Positions 19,681 through 32,129 are shown, counted from the first letter of the stretch. The stretch is DNA of 64,000 nucleotides from Geotrypetes seraphini (GCF_902459505.1 NC_047095.1:118049380-118113379); one strand, 5' to 3'. The notes: generated by a model not told the origin, from the sequence alone. A program made the numbers and translations.

Positions 19681-22600
19681 TTTTCCGCTGAGCCTAGAAG
19701 TCGTGTTTTTTCAGGCTCTGCCCCAACTGCCTTCTAGCACCGCGATTTTTCTTGTTTTTCCTCGTTTAAGTCGCTGTGCGTGAAATTTTTTCTTCTTCAA
19801 CTTGATTCCTGCTTCGTTTTGACCGACCCGGAGGCTTCCGGGTCCCCGTGGCCGCGTGGCTACTCGAGCCGCGGCCACTTTCGATTCTATGTCCCGGCCT
19901 TTGACCGGCTTTAAAAAGTGCACCCGATGCGAGCGGCTTCTTTCCATCACAGACCCGCATCGCCGGTGCATCCTCTGCCTGGGGGCCGCTCATCCAACCG
20001 ACTCCTGCCCCCAGTGCGCTACTTTCCAGAACCGGGCCCTTCATCGAAGGAAAGCCCGCATGGCGGATCTTTTCGCCCCAGACCAACCCTCTACCTCGGC
20101 CTCGAGGTCGGCCCCGGCCTTGACCTCGGCCCCGAACACCTCGGCATCGCCTCGAGACTCGACTCCGAAGTCCTCGGGACAACAGAAAGCCTCGGCTCCG
20201 GGTAAGTCCCCTCTTCCCTCTTCAGGTTCTGTACCAGCGAAGAAACCAACCTCGGGGACACCGGCGACGCATGGCGGAAGTCCCATGCTTACAACCCCGG
20301 CGAAGCCCTCCAAGCCTTCGGGCCGTGCCTCCACCACACGGGAATACTCTGATACGAGGTCGCCCCCGGTGGAGTGCACCGAGGCAGGGGACATGCCTTC
20401 GATGCTGTCCGTGCCCGTCTTCCAGGACCTACTCCGAGCAATGATCTCGATGGAGCTGTCTGCTGCAATGGCCCATCTACAACCGGCCTCTTCCTCGACC
20501 TCGACCCCGCATGTGCCAGACCAGCCTGAGCCTCGCGTCGAGCCACCTCAGGGAAAAGTGCGCAAACTTCGCCGCATCTCATCCTCCTCGGACTCCTCGC
20601 CGAGGCATCCGAGGCGCTCTCCCCCCACAGACTGCCACAGGGCAAAACGTCGTGCTAAACCGACAGACACCTCGAACCGCCGTACCTCCAAGAAGGCCCG
20701 GGGTTCCCCCACTCTACGAGGCCGTTCCCCCTACACCTCGTACGGGACCGCTCAGGGTGGCGGAGTTATCACTCTCCAACCCGCGCATCCTCCAAACTCC
20801 CCCTTGGACCGGGGCTCCGGTCCGAGGTGCCAGGCTTTCACCGAGGGAGTCCGGGTCGAGGTCACCGATTCGACATCGATCGGTACCCCGAACCCCGGCA
20901 TCGTCTACGAGGGGCTCCTCGAGACGTCGGAGATCCCCGACTCCGGAACAATTTCACAGTGCTTCCCCAGTCTCGGAACGTGGATCGGAGCAGGAACCTC
21001 GATACTCGAGGGAAGCCTCCCCGTCCTTCTCCACCCAACGGATGTCTCGTTCACCGACCCCACACGGGGCCTCGGGAACATCCCGCCCGTCCTTCACTCG
21101 CTTTATCCAGGACATGGGCCACGCTTTGGACTTAGACCTCCAGTCCGACTCCAGATACTCAAAAGAGTACCTAGCGGAGCTGGACATGCCATCACTGCCC
21201 AGAGAGTTCCTTCGCTTACCACCTAATCCGGTACTCTAACAGGCTTTCTTCAGGAACCTGGAGACCCCCTATATGGTTACAGCCGTCCCCTCCAAAATGG
21301 AGGCCAAGTACCGTACGGTACCCTACCCGGGGTTTGAACAACCGCAGCTCTCCCACCAGTCGCTGCTGGTAGAATCGTCCCTGAAAAAGGCTCACCCCTC
21401 CCGGGTCTCAGCCACGGTCCCCCCAGGTCGGGAAGGCCGAACCCTGGACAAGTTCGGCAGGAGACTATATCAAAATGCGATGATGGCCTCTAGGGTGCAA
21501 AGCTATACTTTCACCTTCACATCCTACCTCAAACACCTCATCGGACTACTGAGAGTCTTTGAGACTGACTTACCAGCCTCTCGCCAAGGAGCGTTTAGCC
21601 TGCTTGTAGAGTCCCTCTCCAACCTACGCCTCCATCTATTCCACGCGGCCTACGATGGCTTCGAACTCTCCTCCAGAGAGGCAGCCTTTGCTGTCGCCAT
21701 GCGCCGACTAGCTTGGCTGCGCCTGGTCGACATGGACCCCAACTTACAGGACCGGTTGGCTAACCTCCCCTGCGTGGGAAAAGAGCTATTTGACGACACT
21801 ATAGAGGCGGCTACAAAACGCCTCTCTGAACACGAACGCTCATTTGCCTCCCTCGTCCGGCAAAAGCCAAAACCGCCCGCATCCAGGCCGTTCAGGGCCC
21901 CTCCGCGCTGCTACCCGCAAAAATCCACTCCCGCCTACTCCCGGCCTCCGCCAAGGCGTCCGCAAGCCCACCATCGGGCCCCACCCAAATCCCAACCGCC
22001 TGCAACTACCAAACCATCCCCGTCCTTTTGACAGAGTCCCAGGCTTCCTGCCCATCGGGGGCCGCCTCAGAGCTTTTTACCCTCACTGGGAACAACTCAC
22101 GTCGGACGCATGGGTCCTTGGCGTGATCTCATCAGGATACTCTCTCAACTTTCGAGCCATTCCTCCAGACAGCCCCCCAGGGAAGTGCCCTCCCAACCGA
22201 ACGCTGCTACCCCTACTCCTCTCAGAAGCTCGAGATCTGCTTCGCCTGCGAGCAGTGGAGGAGGTTCCCCCCGACCAACGGGGGAAGGGCTTCTACTCCC
22301 GTTACTTCCTGGTACCGAAGAAAACGGGAGACCTATGCCCAATACTAGACTTGAGACGACTCAACAAATTTCTGGTACGGGAAAAATTTCGGATGCTTTC
22401 CCTACCGATCCTCTACCCCCTGATCAAAAAAGGCGATTGGCTCTGCTCCCTCGATCTGAAGGAGGCGTACACACATGTTCCAGTGCACCCCGCTCACCGC
22501 AACTTCTTGCGCTTCCAAGTAGGGGACCTGCACCTACAATACCGAGTCCTCCCCTTCGGCCTAGCATCGTCACCCCGGGTCTTCACCAAGTGCCTCGTGG

Positions 22601-24951
22601 TGGTCGCAGCTGCCTTACGCTCCCAGGGTCTTCAGGTATTCCCCTACCTGGACGACTGGCTGATCAAAGCACCATCCAGGGAAGGGGTTATCTCAGCAAC
22701 CCAACAGACTATTATCTACCTACAGAGTCTGGGGTTCTAGGTAAACTTCCCAAAATCCCAACTGAGCCCCTCGCAGTTCCTGCAGTTCATCGGGGCCACG
22801 CTGGACACGGTTCGCCTCCGTTCCTTCCTCCCCCCTCCGCATCTAGAGGCGTTAGTAAATCTGAGTCGAAGGATCTCACTGCTACCCTCGGTATCAGCTC
22901 GACAGATGATGACTCTACTAGGCCACATGGCCTCCACCGTCCACGTCACACCATTCGCCCGTCTCCACCTGAGAATCCCTCAATGGACCCTAGCCTCTCA
23001 ATGACGTCAAGATCAGGACTCGATCGATCGCCCCGTGACAGTGACTCCTTCCTTGCAACAATCGCTCCGCTGGTGGGCCGACTCTTCAAATCTTTCCAAA
23101 GGTTTGCTCTTCCTCGCCCCCCCACACAACAAGGTACTCACCACGGACTCATCGGAGTACGCTTGGGGAGCCCATCTGGATGGCCTACGCACTCAAGGGA
23201 AGTGGTCAACAGAGGACCGTCGCTGCCACATCAACGTGCTAGAGCTTCGGGCCATCTATCTCGCAGCTGTAGCTTTCCAACATATGCTCCACGACCGGGT
23301 GGTTCTCATCCGAACCGACAACCAGGTAGCAATGTACTACGTAAACAAACAAGGGGAAACAGGGTCTTGGCCCCTCTGTCGGGAAGCCCTGCGCCTCTGG
23401 AAATGGGCAATCTCCAACAACACCTTCCTCCGAGCGGTGTACATACAAGGAGAACAAAACTGTCTGGCGGACAGACTCAGCCGCCTCCTCCAGCCACACG
23501 AGTGGTCACTGCACTCTCAGACCCTACGACAGGTGTTCGAACAGTGGGGGACACCTCAAATAGATCTGTTCGCATCCCCCCACAATCACAAACTGCCTCT
23601 CTTCTGCTCCCGGATGTACTCCCCGGACCGGCTTGAGGCCGACGCCTTCCTCCTCGACTGTACGCGTTTCCTCTGATCCTGCGGACGCTTGTCCACCTGA
23701 AAACAGTACAAGCCACCCTGATCCTGATTGCTCCTCGCTGGCCACGCCAGCCTTGGTTTTCCCTTCTACTTCAACTCAGTGTCAGAGATCCACTGCCTCT
23801 GCCTCTGTTTCCCTCTCTACTGTCACAAGGTCAGGGTTCGCTGTTACATCCCAATCTTCAATCTCTTCATCTGAATGCTTGGTTTCTTTCCCCCTGACTT
23901 CTCCCCGTGTCTCAATCAGTCAAGGAGATATTGGAGGCCTCTAGAAAGACCTCGACGAGAACCTGCTACTCCCAAAAGTGGACCAGATTCTCAACCTGGT
24001 GCTCCGCCCACAGCCAGGACCCGGTGTCGGTCCCCGTCCCTCTGGTCCTTGACTATTTACTTCAATTATCTCATTCCGGCCTAAAGACCAACTCCATTCG
24101 AGTACACCTCAGTGCGATTGCGGCCTTTCATCAGCCCCTGGAAGGGAAAGCCCTCTCGCTCCATCTCTTAGTCTCTCGCTTCATGAAGGGTCTTCTGAAT
24201 GTCCACCCTCCTCTCAAACCCCCTCCGGTGGTTTGGGACCTTAACGTGGTTCTGGCTCAACTAATGAAACCTCCATTTGAGCCCCTAGACAAATGCCATC
24301 CAAAATTCCTCACTTGGAAGGTAATTTTCCTGCTCGCACTCACTTCCGCCCGGCGGGTTAGTGAGTTACAAGCTCTGGTAGCGGACCCACCCTTCACGGT
24401 ATTCCATCACGACAAGGTGGTACTCCGCACCCATCCAAAGTTCTTGCCTAAAGTAGTGTCTGATTTTCACCTCAATCAGTCCATTGTCTTGCCTGTGTTT
24501 TTTCCCAAGCCCCACTCTCACCCCGGAGAGGTGGCGCTCCATACTCTTGACTGTAAGAGAGCGTTGGCCTTCTACCTCCAACGCACTCAGTCACACCGGA
24601 AAGTCCCACAATTGTTTTTGTCCTTCGACCCAAACCGGTTAGGTCACCCAGTCTCCAAGCGCACCTTGTCCAACTGGTTGGCCAATTGCATCTCCTTCTG
24701 CTACGCTCAGGCTGGTCTCACACTGCATGGTCGAGTAACGGGACACAAGGTCCGAGCGATGGCAGCCTCCGTAGCGTTCCTCAGGTCCACACCTATTGAG
24801 GAAATCTGCAAGGCTGCCACGTGGTCTTCGGTTCATACTTTCACCTCCCACTACTGTCTGGACTCACTGTCCAGGAGCGATGGCCAGTTCGGCGAAATCT
24901 ATTTGCTTAAATTGCCAACTTCCCTCCATCCCTTTTCAGTTAGCTTGGAGG

Positions 24952-25048
24952 TCACCCACATGTGAGAATATCATGCCTGCTTGTCCTGGGATAAAGCACA
25001 GTTACTTACCGTAACAGGTGTTATCCAGGGATAGCAGGCATATATTCT
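24952..25048 (+). repeat. DIRS copy 1, internal complementary region
   Basis: Reads catgcctgcttgtcctggga, the complement of the left terminus, followed directly by agcacagttacttaccgtaa, the complement of the right terminus. The outer ends of the element are therefore represented head to tail inside it. In DIRS1 this region is thought to guide circularisation of the cDNA. Confidence 0.92.
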
Positions 25049-25092
25049 CACAACCCGCCCACCTCCCCGAGGTTGGCTTCTTTGCTAGTTAA

Positions 25093-25297
25093 GTGAACTG
25101 GAGACCACGAGGGGATGTGCCCCCTAGTGGAGCAGGAAGGCACGCATGCGTGGAGCAGCAGAGCAAACTTAAATCTTCAATCAAGTTTGCTTGAAAATGC
25201 TTCCGCATCGGGGCTCCGTAGATGACGTCACCCCACATGTGAGAATATATGCCTGCTGTCCCTGGATAACACCTGTTACGGTAAGTAACTGTGCTTT
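25093..25297 (-). repeat. DIRS copy 1, right inverted terminal repeat
   Basis: Complement of 19500-19680, then the terminal extension acacctgttacggtaagtaa ending in gtgcttt at 25297. After that the flanking DNA begins. Confidence 0.9.
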
Positions 25298-25654
25298 TTT
25301 GCACAATATCCAACATTTCAATGCGTATTACATATTTCTAATATATAGAAAAAAGGCAGGGATGACAAATACAAATAAAATAAAATAATACATACTAATC
25401 ATTTTTGTTCTATTACAAATTAATACAAACTGGAACAATTGGGTAATGGGTAGAATTACAATTTATAGAAAAAAAAGAAACATTTAAGATTTGCACACAA
25501 GGAAGGGGTCATCTAAGAAAGAATATAATAAAAATTGATTAAAAATACTTTAATTATTTTTGAAATCTTTCAGAATATGAAGATAATGTTTAGATTGGTT
25601 AATCAGTAGTAATGAAGTAATTCTACCTGCCTGGCTCCTCTAAATCCCCTACCT
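25298..25654. other. AT-rich intron DNA, old repeat
   Basis: A-rich sequence with poly-A runs, probably the continuation of the old LINE on the other side of the DIRS insertion. No exon is seen. Confidence 0.35.
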
Positions 25655-25869
25655 CAGGGGGGTCCAACCTGCGGCCCAAGGGCCGCATGCAGCCCCGTGA
25701 AGTATTTTGTGCGGTTGAGGGCGATGCAGTGTTTTCCTCTGCTGCCCCTGGGTGTTTACCGTCTTGCCGGCTCCCTCCATCTTGCTGCACCGTTTGCATG
25801 ATTGTGCGGCCACAGAAAAGTTTTTTCGGACAATGCAGCCCAGGGAAGCCAAAAGGTTGGACACCCCTG
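25655..25869. mobile_element. hAT MITE, 215 bp
   Basis: Ends caggggggtccaacctgcgg and aaaaggttggacacccctg. Flanks are ccctacct (25647-25654) and ccctacat (25870-25877), one difference in eight. The inside contains no transposase. It belongs to the same CAGGGGTGTCC end class as the element at 17269 but has a different interior. Confidence 0.88.
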
Positions 25870-26387
25870 CCCTACATAGTGGCAGGAGCTTTTATTTTTT
25901 TTTTTTCTTTCTTCCGCACACTGCCTATCTTCAGAAAGTACATTCTGTACTTTCTGCTTTCAACTCTTGTGGTATCATGAGGCAGCAGAACAGTGTTGGC
26001 AAAAGCATGAACTCCTTCCACTGAACAAGAGTTTAGAGGTGCTGAGCAGTTAGCAGCAATACTTAGGTGTATGTACCCCTCTATCCTGATGCCTGCGCAA
26101 ATTTAACCTTTGTGCAGCCCAGGTGCTGCTACGTTGCTGCCCATGTGTTCTAAGCCCTAGGCACCAGGTCCACTTCTTAGTCGCTCCTGGGGCCTATTGG
26201 CAAAAACTGTGGGACCGGAACCTGGATCCTCTTCCTAGCCTGGTTTCCCTTACACTGAGTTTTCTGACCTATCAACTAAACAAAATGTCATTAGGAATTC
26301 TGTAAGCTTTAATTTCTACTATTGAAAACTTAGCTGTATTATGTCCTTTATCTGGTTTTTTTTTTTTCCTTCCCCTCCCCCTTCCAG

Positions 26388-26717
26388 GTGTACTATTATT
26401 GCTTGGATTTGGGTGATCCTTTAGAACTGAAGTCTGCAAGTGCTGTGCGTCTGTACTCGCACCTCCGTCATCCCGTGTACCTGGAGTTTCTGCTTATCCT
26501 TTGGGCCGTCCCCTGCTTTCCCTTGGACCGGCTGCTCCTGGCTGGACTCCTCACCCTGTACCTGACCTGTTGGCATGGTCTGGACCAGCAGGACTATAGC
26601 TACCTGCGCTCCCAGCTTGACAAGAAATTCCTTATCTTTTCCCGGGAGGAGACAAGCTATGAGCTTAGCTTGCTGCAAAATGGTGCCAGTGGGAGCAGAC
26701 CGCAGTTAGAGGGCTGA
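26388..26717 (+). CDS. NRM: Nurim, coding exon 4 with stop
   Basis: Encodes residues 178-286. The acceptor is a long T/C tract ending cccccttccag. The protein continues [40 protein letters not shown], then [20 protein letters not shown] and a final [17 protein letters not shown]. LRHPVYxExL is the region shared with ICMT-like membrane methyltransferases; HGLDQQDxxYLRxQL is nurim-specific. After it comes a tail of about 21 residues ([21 protein letters not shown]) that is longer than the short end of human nurim. TGA at 26715-26717. The sequence is fully open, and the gene appears intact. Confidence 0.95.
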   Translation: MYYYCLDLGDPLELKSASAVRLYSHLRHPVYLEFLLILWAVPCFPLDRLLLAGLLTLYLTCWHGLDQQDYSYLRSQLDKKFLIFSREETSYELSLLQNGASGSRPQLEG

Positions 26718-28480
26718 ACATCCCAGGGAATCTTCCTCCCCCCCCCTGCTTTTATCCATGTTATGCATGCTCGGAAGGACCAGCGCACTGGAAACTTCAG
26801 GAACCTCTTGTTCATCCAGTAGAGCCGAGAAGAGCCAGCTGCGCATATGACGTATGATCTTCCAGTTCAAAGTCAAATTCTTTTGGGTTAGTTTTCTCCA
26901 CCCATCCAAAGTTCTTGTCTGCTTTTGGTCACCCCCTTCCTTAAGAAAAGGAAACTCCTTGGTGTGGGTGAGATATGTGCTTTATAGGATGATAGGGAAG
27001 ATGAAGGAATACGGTGGGAGTGAAGATTTCCAGTCTTGCGTTCTTCTGTTGGTTGTGCTTATCGTGTGAATTTTTGTGCATGCTCTGTTGCAAACTTAAA
27101 CTTTTCCCCTGTGTATACTTACTCCATTTACAAGCGCTTATACTTGACATTGGCATGTTACATGCTCTTGTTTTGTAGTTGTTTCAAGGCCCCTCAGTAT
27201 TACTGAGTGCATTTAGGAGTCATCTATGGTGCTTTCATATTTTTGTTTGTTTCTTTTTAAAGCAAATGCCAAGAGCACACAACTTTTTTACAGGCGCTAC
27301 CGTGCAGCTGTTCAAAGCAAGCGGACTCTCTGGTGACTGTGCATGAGTCCATTACAAGAAGGATTGTAGAAGCTTATGGCCTGTAGAGTGTGCTTTAGGC
27401 TCAATGCTCACTCTTTCTTTGTTCTCATGTGACACCCACCTCCACCCCTCCCGAATGGGGCTCAGTAGGATAAAGCACTTAAAAAGGCTGTCTTAATAGA
27501 ATGAGACGGGGAAGGGGTTAGGGAAGTGACTGAAGCACATCATAGAATTGAACTAGAAGAGGGGTCTTATTGGCATTATTTAATTTACAGCTCAGGAGTT
27601 TTTCTCTTTCCAAGGAAAGGTTTGAGTTTCTAATTAGGAAATCCAGCTGCCAGTAAAGATGAAGTAATCATGCCAAGAACAATTCAGCTGGAAATTTAAG
27701 AATGTACCCTTTTGAATCGTTTTTTTGTGTGTGCATTTTACTGAAGTCTTTTCCATCTGCTGAAGAGCGTATGAATCGTTGGTGTTTTGCTTGGGACTTA
27801 ACTCCAGTGTTGCTCTGGCGCCCTCCACAGGTTGCAGTGAATGGCTGGACATAACTGTTTCTACCCTGTGACGTGCTGCTTTCTTCCCAGCAGAACTGAG
27901 GTTGTTTTGGGTTTTTTTAAATAACTTTGTGCATGTTTTTATTTACTAATGCTTTCAGAAACTGATGGAAAGTTTTGTGTTTGGATTAACATACTGGGTT
28001 GGAGAAGGAGACATGTAACCTTGAATACAAGGATGGCAATCCTAGGTACTGACTGAATTTGGTTATGGCAAACTTCCTTTCGCTAGTGATGGCATGAAAC
28101 TTTCTTAGTATCTGGTTTGCAGGAAGGGCCCCTTCTCTGATATTGGCCTTTTTAATGTCTACTATCTTGTGATGACATTGTGAAAAGGAGCAGGTGTCTC
28201 TCTGCTCTGTTCAGATACAATCCAGCTTTTAAGAGGCACGTTGCTCATCCGATAGAGAAATTTTTAAAATTTGTATTTTTTTCTTCTAAACTGTAGCCAC
28301 CTTTGAAAGTGCACATGTGAAGTTCCTCTCAAGCAGGTTATTTAAATGCTCAAACAAATGTCCTATCACTTGAATAATTTTTTTTTTTAAATAGCTTGAT
28401 TTTATTGTCTGAAATATGATCACTGTTTCTAAATTTCATATAATCATGTGAAGAAAATTAAAAATCCTTTTTTTTTTTTT
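26718..28480 (+). other. NRM: NRM 3' UTR (inferred)
   Basis: About 1.75 kb without recognisable repeats, in contrast to all surrounding DNA. It ends near an attaaa signal at 28457-28462 that is followed by a T-run and a gtgtgtgatc-type G/T-rich stretch, as downstream elements of poly-A sites are. The lack of inserted repeats supports transcript sequence under constraint. The exact end is inferred. Confidence 0.6.
28457..28462 (+). terminator. NRM: Candidate NRM poly-A signal (attaaa)
   Basis: attaaa followed within 10-40 bp by a T-run and a G/T-rich stretch. It is the best candidate because earlier aataaa-type hexamers with such a context were not seen after the stop codon. Confidence 0.5.
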
Positions 28481-29526
28481 TAGTGTGTGATCATTTTTGT
28501 TTCAGGGAATTCAGGGAATGTCTTCTGTTCCTCTCCCTAATTAGTCTTGCAGGAGCATAAGCACTTTGATTAGAGGTGTGTTAAAGATTGCATTTGGAGG
28601 AACTGATCTATCAAACTGCAGTGGTTAGCTATCTGGATGGACAAAATACTGAGATTAGTAGGTCCAACTAACTGATCAGCATCAATTATGTCATTTGGAC
28701 CTCAGTGACCCCCGTCTTCAGCCTCTCTTCTCCCATGTTGTCACTCGTCCGTCTTTTTGTTGGCTTACCTTATGCCAGTCAGCTCCTTCGGTCCATAGCT
28801 TGAAATTACAAATTCAAAAACTCTCCACAAGAAGAGTGATTACCTGATTTTTCATTTTCATGACATTTTTAAAGAAGTTTATTGGGTAAAAAAGAAAACA
28901 GTTCCCCCCTCCCCCCTTTTTAACTTCAATAACTGTTTTGGCTTTTGTATATACTATGGGGCAGATAGGTGACTTGTTCCATTAGCTAATCTGATTGATG
29001 TCCTGAGGGTGGGGGTTGCATAATAGGTCAGTTATAGTATTTGACCCAGCTCTGGTTACTTCCATGCATCATCTCTTTTTATGCCTTGAAATCTCTCTAT
29101 TTAAAGCAACCTTGTTAGTCATAACTACTTTTGGTCATTAAGATTGCATTCATTTTGCTTTACTCCTGTAGAGAGTTTAATTTTTAACTATACATACCAT
29201 GAGGGCACTATCATGCTGATCTTCATTGGAGCCTCATGCAGCCCTTACCTGTACATGTAAAGTATGAATACAACACAGACAGCTGAAGGGTGAATCTTTA
29301 TCAGAGTATGCTGATGTAGGCTTCAAGCTGAGAATCAATTTCTTTGACAGGTGACCATCAAATTAGATAGGGGTGAATGCTAGATGTGGTGGCAAGGCTT
29401 TTGACAAAGCTTAGGTAACTGATAATTAGAGTACCTTTCATATGGGAGCTCAAAGGCATCTGGGCGCATTAGAAATCAGTTGAGGAGTTAAAGCTGTATT
29501 TGGCCTTTTAAATGTTTTATTACATA
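28481..29526. other. Intergenic, nothing recognised
   Basis: About 1 kb with no repeat family, RNA gene or exon that I recognise. It may include extra 3' UTR of NRM. Confidence 0.4.
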
Positions 29527-29619
29527 CTAGTCTTTAAGCCCGTTACATTATCGGGTGCTTGAATAGATGTGTCTGTCTGTCTGTGTTTCTTTATCTCTCT
29601 CTCCTTGGCCGCTGTCTGT

Positions 29620-30250
29620 GTCCTGTCTCCCCCCCCCCCCGAGCAAAGCTGTCTGCCCCCAGCACACATTTCCCCCCCCAAGCAGCCCCCTTTCCCTCTC
29701 CCTAACTGTCTCTCAATGGCCCTCTTCTGTCTTCCCCCCCAGAGCAAAGCTGTCTGTCTCCAGCACATCTCTCCCCCAAAGCAGCCCCCTTTCCCTATCC
29801 CTATCTCTCCATGGCCCCTTCTGTCTCCCCCCAGAGCAAAGCTGTTTGCCCCAAGCACACCCCTCCCCCCAAAGCAGCCCCCTTTCCCTCCCTGTCTCTC
29901 CATGGCCCCTTCTGTCTTCCCCCCCAGAGCAAAGCTGTTTGTCCCCAGCACACCTCCCCCCCCAAAGCAGCCCCCTTTCCCTCTCCTTGTCTCTCCATTG
30001 CCCCTTCTGTCTTCCCCTCAGAGCAAAACTGTCTGTCCCCAGCACACTTCCACCCCAAAGCAGCCCCCTTTCCCTCTCCTTGTCTCTCCATGGCCCCTTC
30101 TGTCTTCCCCCCAGAGCAAAACTGTCTGTCCCCAGCACACCTCCCCCCCCAAAGCAGCCCCCTTTCCCTCTTTCTCCATAGCCCCTTCTGTCTCCCCCCA
30201 GCACACTCCTTCCCCCAAAGCAGCTCCCTTTCCCTCTCCCCCTGGACCTC
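29620..30250. repeat. C-rich minisatellite in the Helitron
   Basis: About six to seven units of roughly 90-105 bp, each with ccagagcaaa(g/a)ctgt, ccagcacac, aaagcagccccctttccct and tctccatggccccttctgtc. Long overlapping open frames on both strands come from the unit length and base composition. They are not genes. Confidence 0.9.
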
Positions 30251-30324
30251 TGTATTGATCCCTTCTTACCCTCCCTCCATCCCGGCATCTTCTGGCCTCC
30301 TCTTCAAAGCAGCCTGCGATCGTG

Positions 30325-30465
30325 ATGGCCGGCTTTAGCGAACCTTGCAGGCCGCTCTCCAACTCAGTAGCATGTTCCCTCTGACGCGATCTCGTGCGTC
30401 AGAGGGAACGTGCTACCGAGGTTGGAGAGCGGCCTGTGAGGTTTGCTAAAGCCGGCCACTATCGC
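30325..30465. repeat. Foldback core inside the Helitron
   Basis: The arms ggccggctttagc ... gaccgctctccaac-type and gttggagagcggcc ... gctaaagccggcc pair over about 60 bp each. They meet in ctctgacgcgatctcgtgcgtcagag near 30390. The hairpin would be long and GC-rich. Confidence 0.85.
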
Positions 30466-30999
30466 AAGCTGCTCTTTAGAGGAGGACCAGCATCAGTGGC
30501 AGCAGCGAGTGAGGGCGGGAGGTGTGTTCCCTGCCGAGGACGCGGGCAGGGAGAGAGCTTGCCTGGCTTCCATGGTGAGTGAGGGCGGGAGGAGGGGAGT
30601 GGCCAGAATGTTCCCTGCTGCCGGGTTGGAACATGGCCACGGATCACACACCACGGCGGCAGGGAACACAAAATCCTAAGTGCGCATGTGCGCTTAGGGT
30701 TTTATTATATAGGATAGGCAGACTACCTTTTTGTTTGCAGCACTATAAATCAGATTGAATCCCCCTAGTGCTACTTTGAGATTGGATGGAAATGCCAGTC
30801 TGCCCTTTCCAAGACACGTTGAAAACAACCATGGGGATGATGCTGGCTAGCACAAGACCAATTTCTTTTTGGATCCACAATTCATCAAGTCGTTAGGACT
30901 CGAGCATGAGCACCTAACAACAACCACCTTTCCAAGAGCCTGATTAAATCACCTGTTGGAATGGAAGCAAAGATAGGAACACCAATGTGCGGCAGCGGC

Positions 31000-31617
31000 A
31001 AAAAGGGCGAACAGAATGCTAGGAATGATTAAGAAGGGGATCACAAACTTATTGAAGAAGGTTATCATACCGCTGAACTAGGCCATGGTACGCCCCCACC
31101 TGGAATACTGCGTCCAGCACACTCGAAAGGGTCCAGAGAAGGAGCGACTAAAATGGTTAAGGGGCTGGAGGAGTTGCCGTACAGTGAGAGATTAGAGAAA
31201 CCGGGCCTCTTTTCCCTTGAAAAGAGGAAACTGAGAGGGGACATGATCAAAACATTCACGATAATGAAGGGAATAGACAGTAGATAAAGATAGGTTGTTC
31301 ACCCTCTCCAAGGTAGAGAGAACGAGAGGGCACTCTCTAAAGTTAAAAGGGGATAGATTCCATACAAATGTAAGGAAGTTCTTCTTCACCCAGAGAGTGG
31401 TAGAAATCTGGAACACTCTTCCGGAGGCTGTTATAGGGGAAAGCACCCTCCAGGGATTCAAGACAAGGTTAGACAAATTCCTGCTGAACCCGAATGTACG
31501 CAGGTAAGGCTAGACTCGATCAGGGCACTGGTCTTTGACTGCCGCGTGAGCGGACTGCTGGGCAGGATGGACCACTGGTCTGACCCAGCAGTGGCAATTC
31601 TTATGTTCTTACCACTG
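31000..31617 (+). mobile_element. CR1 LINE, 3' end
   Basis: The plus strand encodes the final ORF2 region: [15 protein letters not shown]-like start, PHLEYCVQ-like block, [21 protein letters not shown] and TRGHSLKLKGDRFHTNVRKFF, FTQRVVEIWNTLPEAVI. The 3' UTR ends ctgacccagcagtggcaa with an attcttatg tail at 31600-31617. It has frame breaks typical of a dead LINE. Confidence 0.85.
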
Positions 31618-32125
31618 ACATAAGTAATTATAACTACTACTCTACAAAAAGTACCGTGGGGGATAGAAAACCACAAGAGCTGTAAATGTTGAAGGGCTTG
31701 AGTGATACTAATTTCCTCACTCCAGGAGTTTCCAACGTTTACCAGCAAATCAGAGAGTAATGTCCGCTCAATTATCCCTTTCACCCCCCACCTCACTTGT
31801 GTGCATGGAGATAGAAGGGGATAGCAGATGGACTAGCTCCTTATGGAATGCCAAAAACAGAGAAGACCTCTGCTAGCATAGACTGTGGCACAGGTACCAC
31901 TTAAGAGCCAAAGGATTAAAGTATTGGTAGTAACTCAAGGTGAGTTATAGTCAAGTACACTATATTTCTCTATCCCTCTCAGACTTTGTCTATAACCCTT
32001 CCAGGCAGAGATCTAAATATGCTCAGTGAAGTGAGCAGGAAAATATTCTAAAGCACCGTGCTCAGTTCAGCGATTGTAGTACCTCAAGTGAAGCAAATCA
32101 GCATTATTTATTGTAGATACCACCA
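31618..32125. other. Unassigned intergenic DNA
   Basis: No exon is seen. The stretch near 31920-32000 (ctcaaggtgagttatag) resembles part of a tRNA-derived SINE body seen at 55.5 kb, but it is too decayed to define. Confidence 0.35.
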
Positions 32126-32129
32126 TTTC

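Larger units (their letters stand above)
19499..25297 (+). mobile_element. DIRS-type tyrosine-recombinase retroelement (copy 1)
   Basis: About 5.8 kb, inserted in NRM intron 3. Parts in order: left inverted repeat (19500-19680), gag-like region (about 19.86-22.0 kb, with an early Cys/His-rich CTRCERLL...RCILC segment), reverse transcriptase with YLDDWLIKAPS and RNase H with TDSSEYAWGAHLD (about 22.0-23.7 kb), and tyrosine recombinase with TSARRVSELQ and a GHKVRAMAAS box (23.9-24.97 kb). Then come an internal complementary region (24.95-25.05 kb) and the right inverted repeat (25.09-25.28 kb). The inverted repeats differ at only a few positions, so the copy is young. It looks nearly whole but broken, with about two or three interruptions. 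There is no integrase or protease gene and no target duplication, as known for DIRS elements. It belongs to a different family from the copy at 36.4 kb. Confidence 0.93.
29527..30714 (-). mobile_element. Non-autonomous Helitron, 1188 bp
   Basis: Read on the minus strand it begins TCCTATATAATAAAACCC, close to the TCTATATAATAA-type 5' end of animal Helitrons. It finishes with the hairpin CCCGataatgtaaCGGG, a short spacer and CTAG. The bases outside are A before the start and T after the end, the A|T insertion site of Helitrons, without target duplication. No Rep/helicase gene is inside. The interior holds a minisatellite and a perfect-looking foldback. Confidence 0.85.

Noticed and set aside
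29567-30362. Long overlapping open frames on both strands (up to about 229 residues)
   Set aside because: They lie in the C-rich Helitron minisatellite. The frames exist because the repeat units lack stops; no domain is present.
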